Shown one piece after another: positions 5,066-5,995 of a stretch of 5,995 bases of DNA; positions within the stretch are counted from its first letter, which is position 1, and each line of letters starts with the position of its first letter. Under the pieces are notes generated by a model. The model had not been told where the DNA came from, made no database searches, and worked only from the letters and a program-made list of their open reading frames with translations. The translations under genes and the position numbers were made by a program. Source of the stretch: Bordetella parapertussis (lineage in GTDB: Bacteria > Pseudomonadota > Gammaproteobacteria > Burkholderiales > Burkholderiaceae_B); NCBI GenBank assembly GCA_945862495.1, contig CAMAYM010000133.1:1-5995 (forward strand), written 5' to 3'.

Positions 5066-5995
5066 ATGTTTGATCGCAAACTCACTCTAGACCGCGTTGA
5101 CCCTGAAGTTTGGTCCGCCATGCAGAAAGAAGACACACGGCAAGAGCAGCACATCGAGCTGATTGCCTCCGAAAACTATGCCAGCCCTGCCGTGATGCAG
5201 GCGCAGGGTAGCCAGATGACCAACAAGTACGCCGAAGGTTATCCCGGCAAGCGTTACTACGGTGGTTGTGAGTATGTGGATATTGTTGAGCAACTCGCCA
5301 TTGATCGCCTCAAAACCTTGTTTGGCGCTGAGGCGGCAAACGTGCAACCCAATTCAGGCTCACAGGCCAATCAAGCGGTGTATCTGGCTTTCTTGAAACC
5401 AGGTGACTCCGTGCTGGGCATGAGCTTGGCGGAGGGCGGTCACTTGACGCACGGTGCTTCAGTCAATGCTTCGGGCAAGCTGTACAACTTTCACCAGTAC
5501 GGCTTGGACGCGAATGAGGTGTTGGACTACGACAAGGTCGAAGAGCTCGCCAAGACCCAAAAGCCAAAGATGATCGTCGCAGGTGCCTCGGCTTACTCCT
5601 TACACATTGACTTTGAGCGTCTGGCCCGCATTGCTAAAGATAGTGGCGCCTTGTTATTGGTCGACGTTGCTCATTATTCAGGTTTAGTCGCGGGTGGTGC
5701 ATATCCCAACCCAGTACCCCATGCTGATTTTGTCACCTCCACCACGCACAAGTCTTTACGTGGCCCTCGTGGCGGCGTGATTATGATGAAAGCCGAATAC
5801 GAAAAAGCGATCAACTCTGCCATTTTCCCTGGCATTCAAGGTGGTCCGTTGATGCACGTGATCGCAGCCAAGGCCGTGGCGTTCCGCGAAGCTTTAACGC
5901 CTGAGTTCAAGGCCTATGCCGCACAAGTAGTGAAAAATGCGCAGGTGTTAGCCGAAACGCTGGTCAAACGTGGTTTACGTATTGTCTCCGGTCGC
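5066..5995 (+). CDS. glyA: GlyA, serine hydroxymethyltransferase, N-terminal 310 residues (3' end outside window)
   Basis: This cytosolic PLP enzyme interconverts serine plus tetrahydrofolate with glycine plus methylene-tetrahydrofolate, the main source of one-carbon units. The frame is open from ATG 5066 to the last base, giving 310 of roughly 415 residues; I read every codon and found no stop. Motifs: HIELIASENYASPAV (29-43); NKYAEGYPGKRYYGGCEYVD (53-72); QPNSGSQANQAVY (94-106, PLP phosphate binding); GGHLTHGASVN (124-134); VDVAHYSGLVAGG (199-211) with Asp200 and His203; and STTHKSLRGPRGG (225-237) with Lys229 as the PLP lysine, the same number as in E. coli. The ATG has AGGA at 5057-5060 with 5 nt spacing. 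It lies 92 nt after tyrS and may be partly separate from it, given the inverted repeat and candidate promoter between them. Confidence 0.96.
   Translation, partial: MFDRKLTLDRVDPEVWSAMQKEDTRQEQHIELIASENYASPAVMQAQGSQMTNKYAEGYPGKRYYGGCEYVDIVEQLAIDRLKTLFGAEAANVQPNSGSQANQAVYLAFLKPGDSVLGMSLAEGGHLTHGASVNASGKLYNFHQYGLDANEVLDYDKVEELAKTQKPKMIVAGASAYSLHIDFERLARIAKDSGALLLVDVAHYSGLVAGGAYPNPVPHADFVTSTTHKSLRGPRGGVIMMKAEYEKAINSAIFPGIQGGPLMHVIAAKAVAFREALTPEFKAYAAQVVKNAQVLAETLVKRGLRIVSGR

Noticed and set aside
1..5995. A new defence, mobile or biosynthetic system
   Set aside because: All substantial open frames are accounted for by housekeeping or cell-wall genes with intact motifs. No direct repeat arrays, transposase motifs, att-like repeats or codon-use breaks were seen by eye.

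Overview
The window is ordinary chromosomal DNA from a betaproteobacterium, most likely Burkholderiales and perhaps Alcaligenaceae-like. The evidence is protein character (the DUF6776-like/ErpA pair, a KMSKS-type TyrS, a GlyA with the THKSLRGPRGG lysine motif), an estimated GC of about 53%, and dense gene packing. I did not compute exact composition and cannot name a species. I see no mobile element, CRISPR array, tRNA, rRNA, phage gene or defence gene.

Layout. (1) Positions 2-445, plus strand: C-terminal part of a DUF6776-like protein of unknown function. (2) 446-543: a 97-nt intergenic region with a strong candidate type 1 IscR operator (466-490). (3) 544-912, plus: erpA, an A-type iron-sulfur carrier. 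(4) 928-2061, minus: anmK, anhydro-N-acetylmuramic acid kinase, convergent with erpA across 15 nt. (5) 2076-3527, minus: a membrane-anchored M23 peptidoglycan endopeptidase, 14 nt upstream of anmK and in the same transcriptional unit. (6) 3528-3746: a divergent promoter region. (7) 3747-4973, plus: tyrS, complete. (8) 4974-5065: intergenic, with a perfect 8-bp inverted repeat. (9) 5066 to the window end, plus: glyA, with the first 310 codons present and the rest outside.

How the genes fit together. The M23 peptidase and anmK form a cell-wall pair: the first probably cuts peptide cross-links in the periplasm, and the second phosphorylates the anhydro-muramic sugar recovered from wall turnover. 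erpA delivers Fe-S clusters, and its upstream operator suggests feedback control by the Fe-S sensor IscR. tyrS and glyA are housekeeping genes for tRNA charging and for one-carbon/glycine metabolism.

I found no new multi-gene system. The most informative non-coding signal is the IscR-type operator (22 of 25 positions match the E. coli type 1 consensus as I remember it). Next are the translational signals: tyrS has no visible Shine-Dalgarno sequence, and anmK starts with TTG just after the peptidase stop codon.
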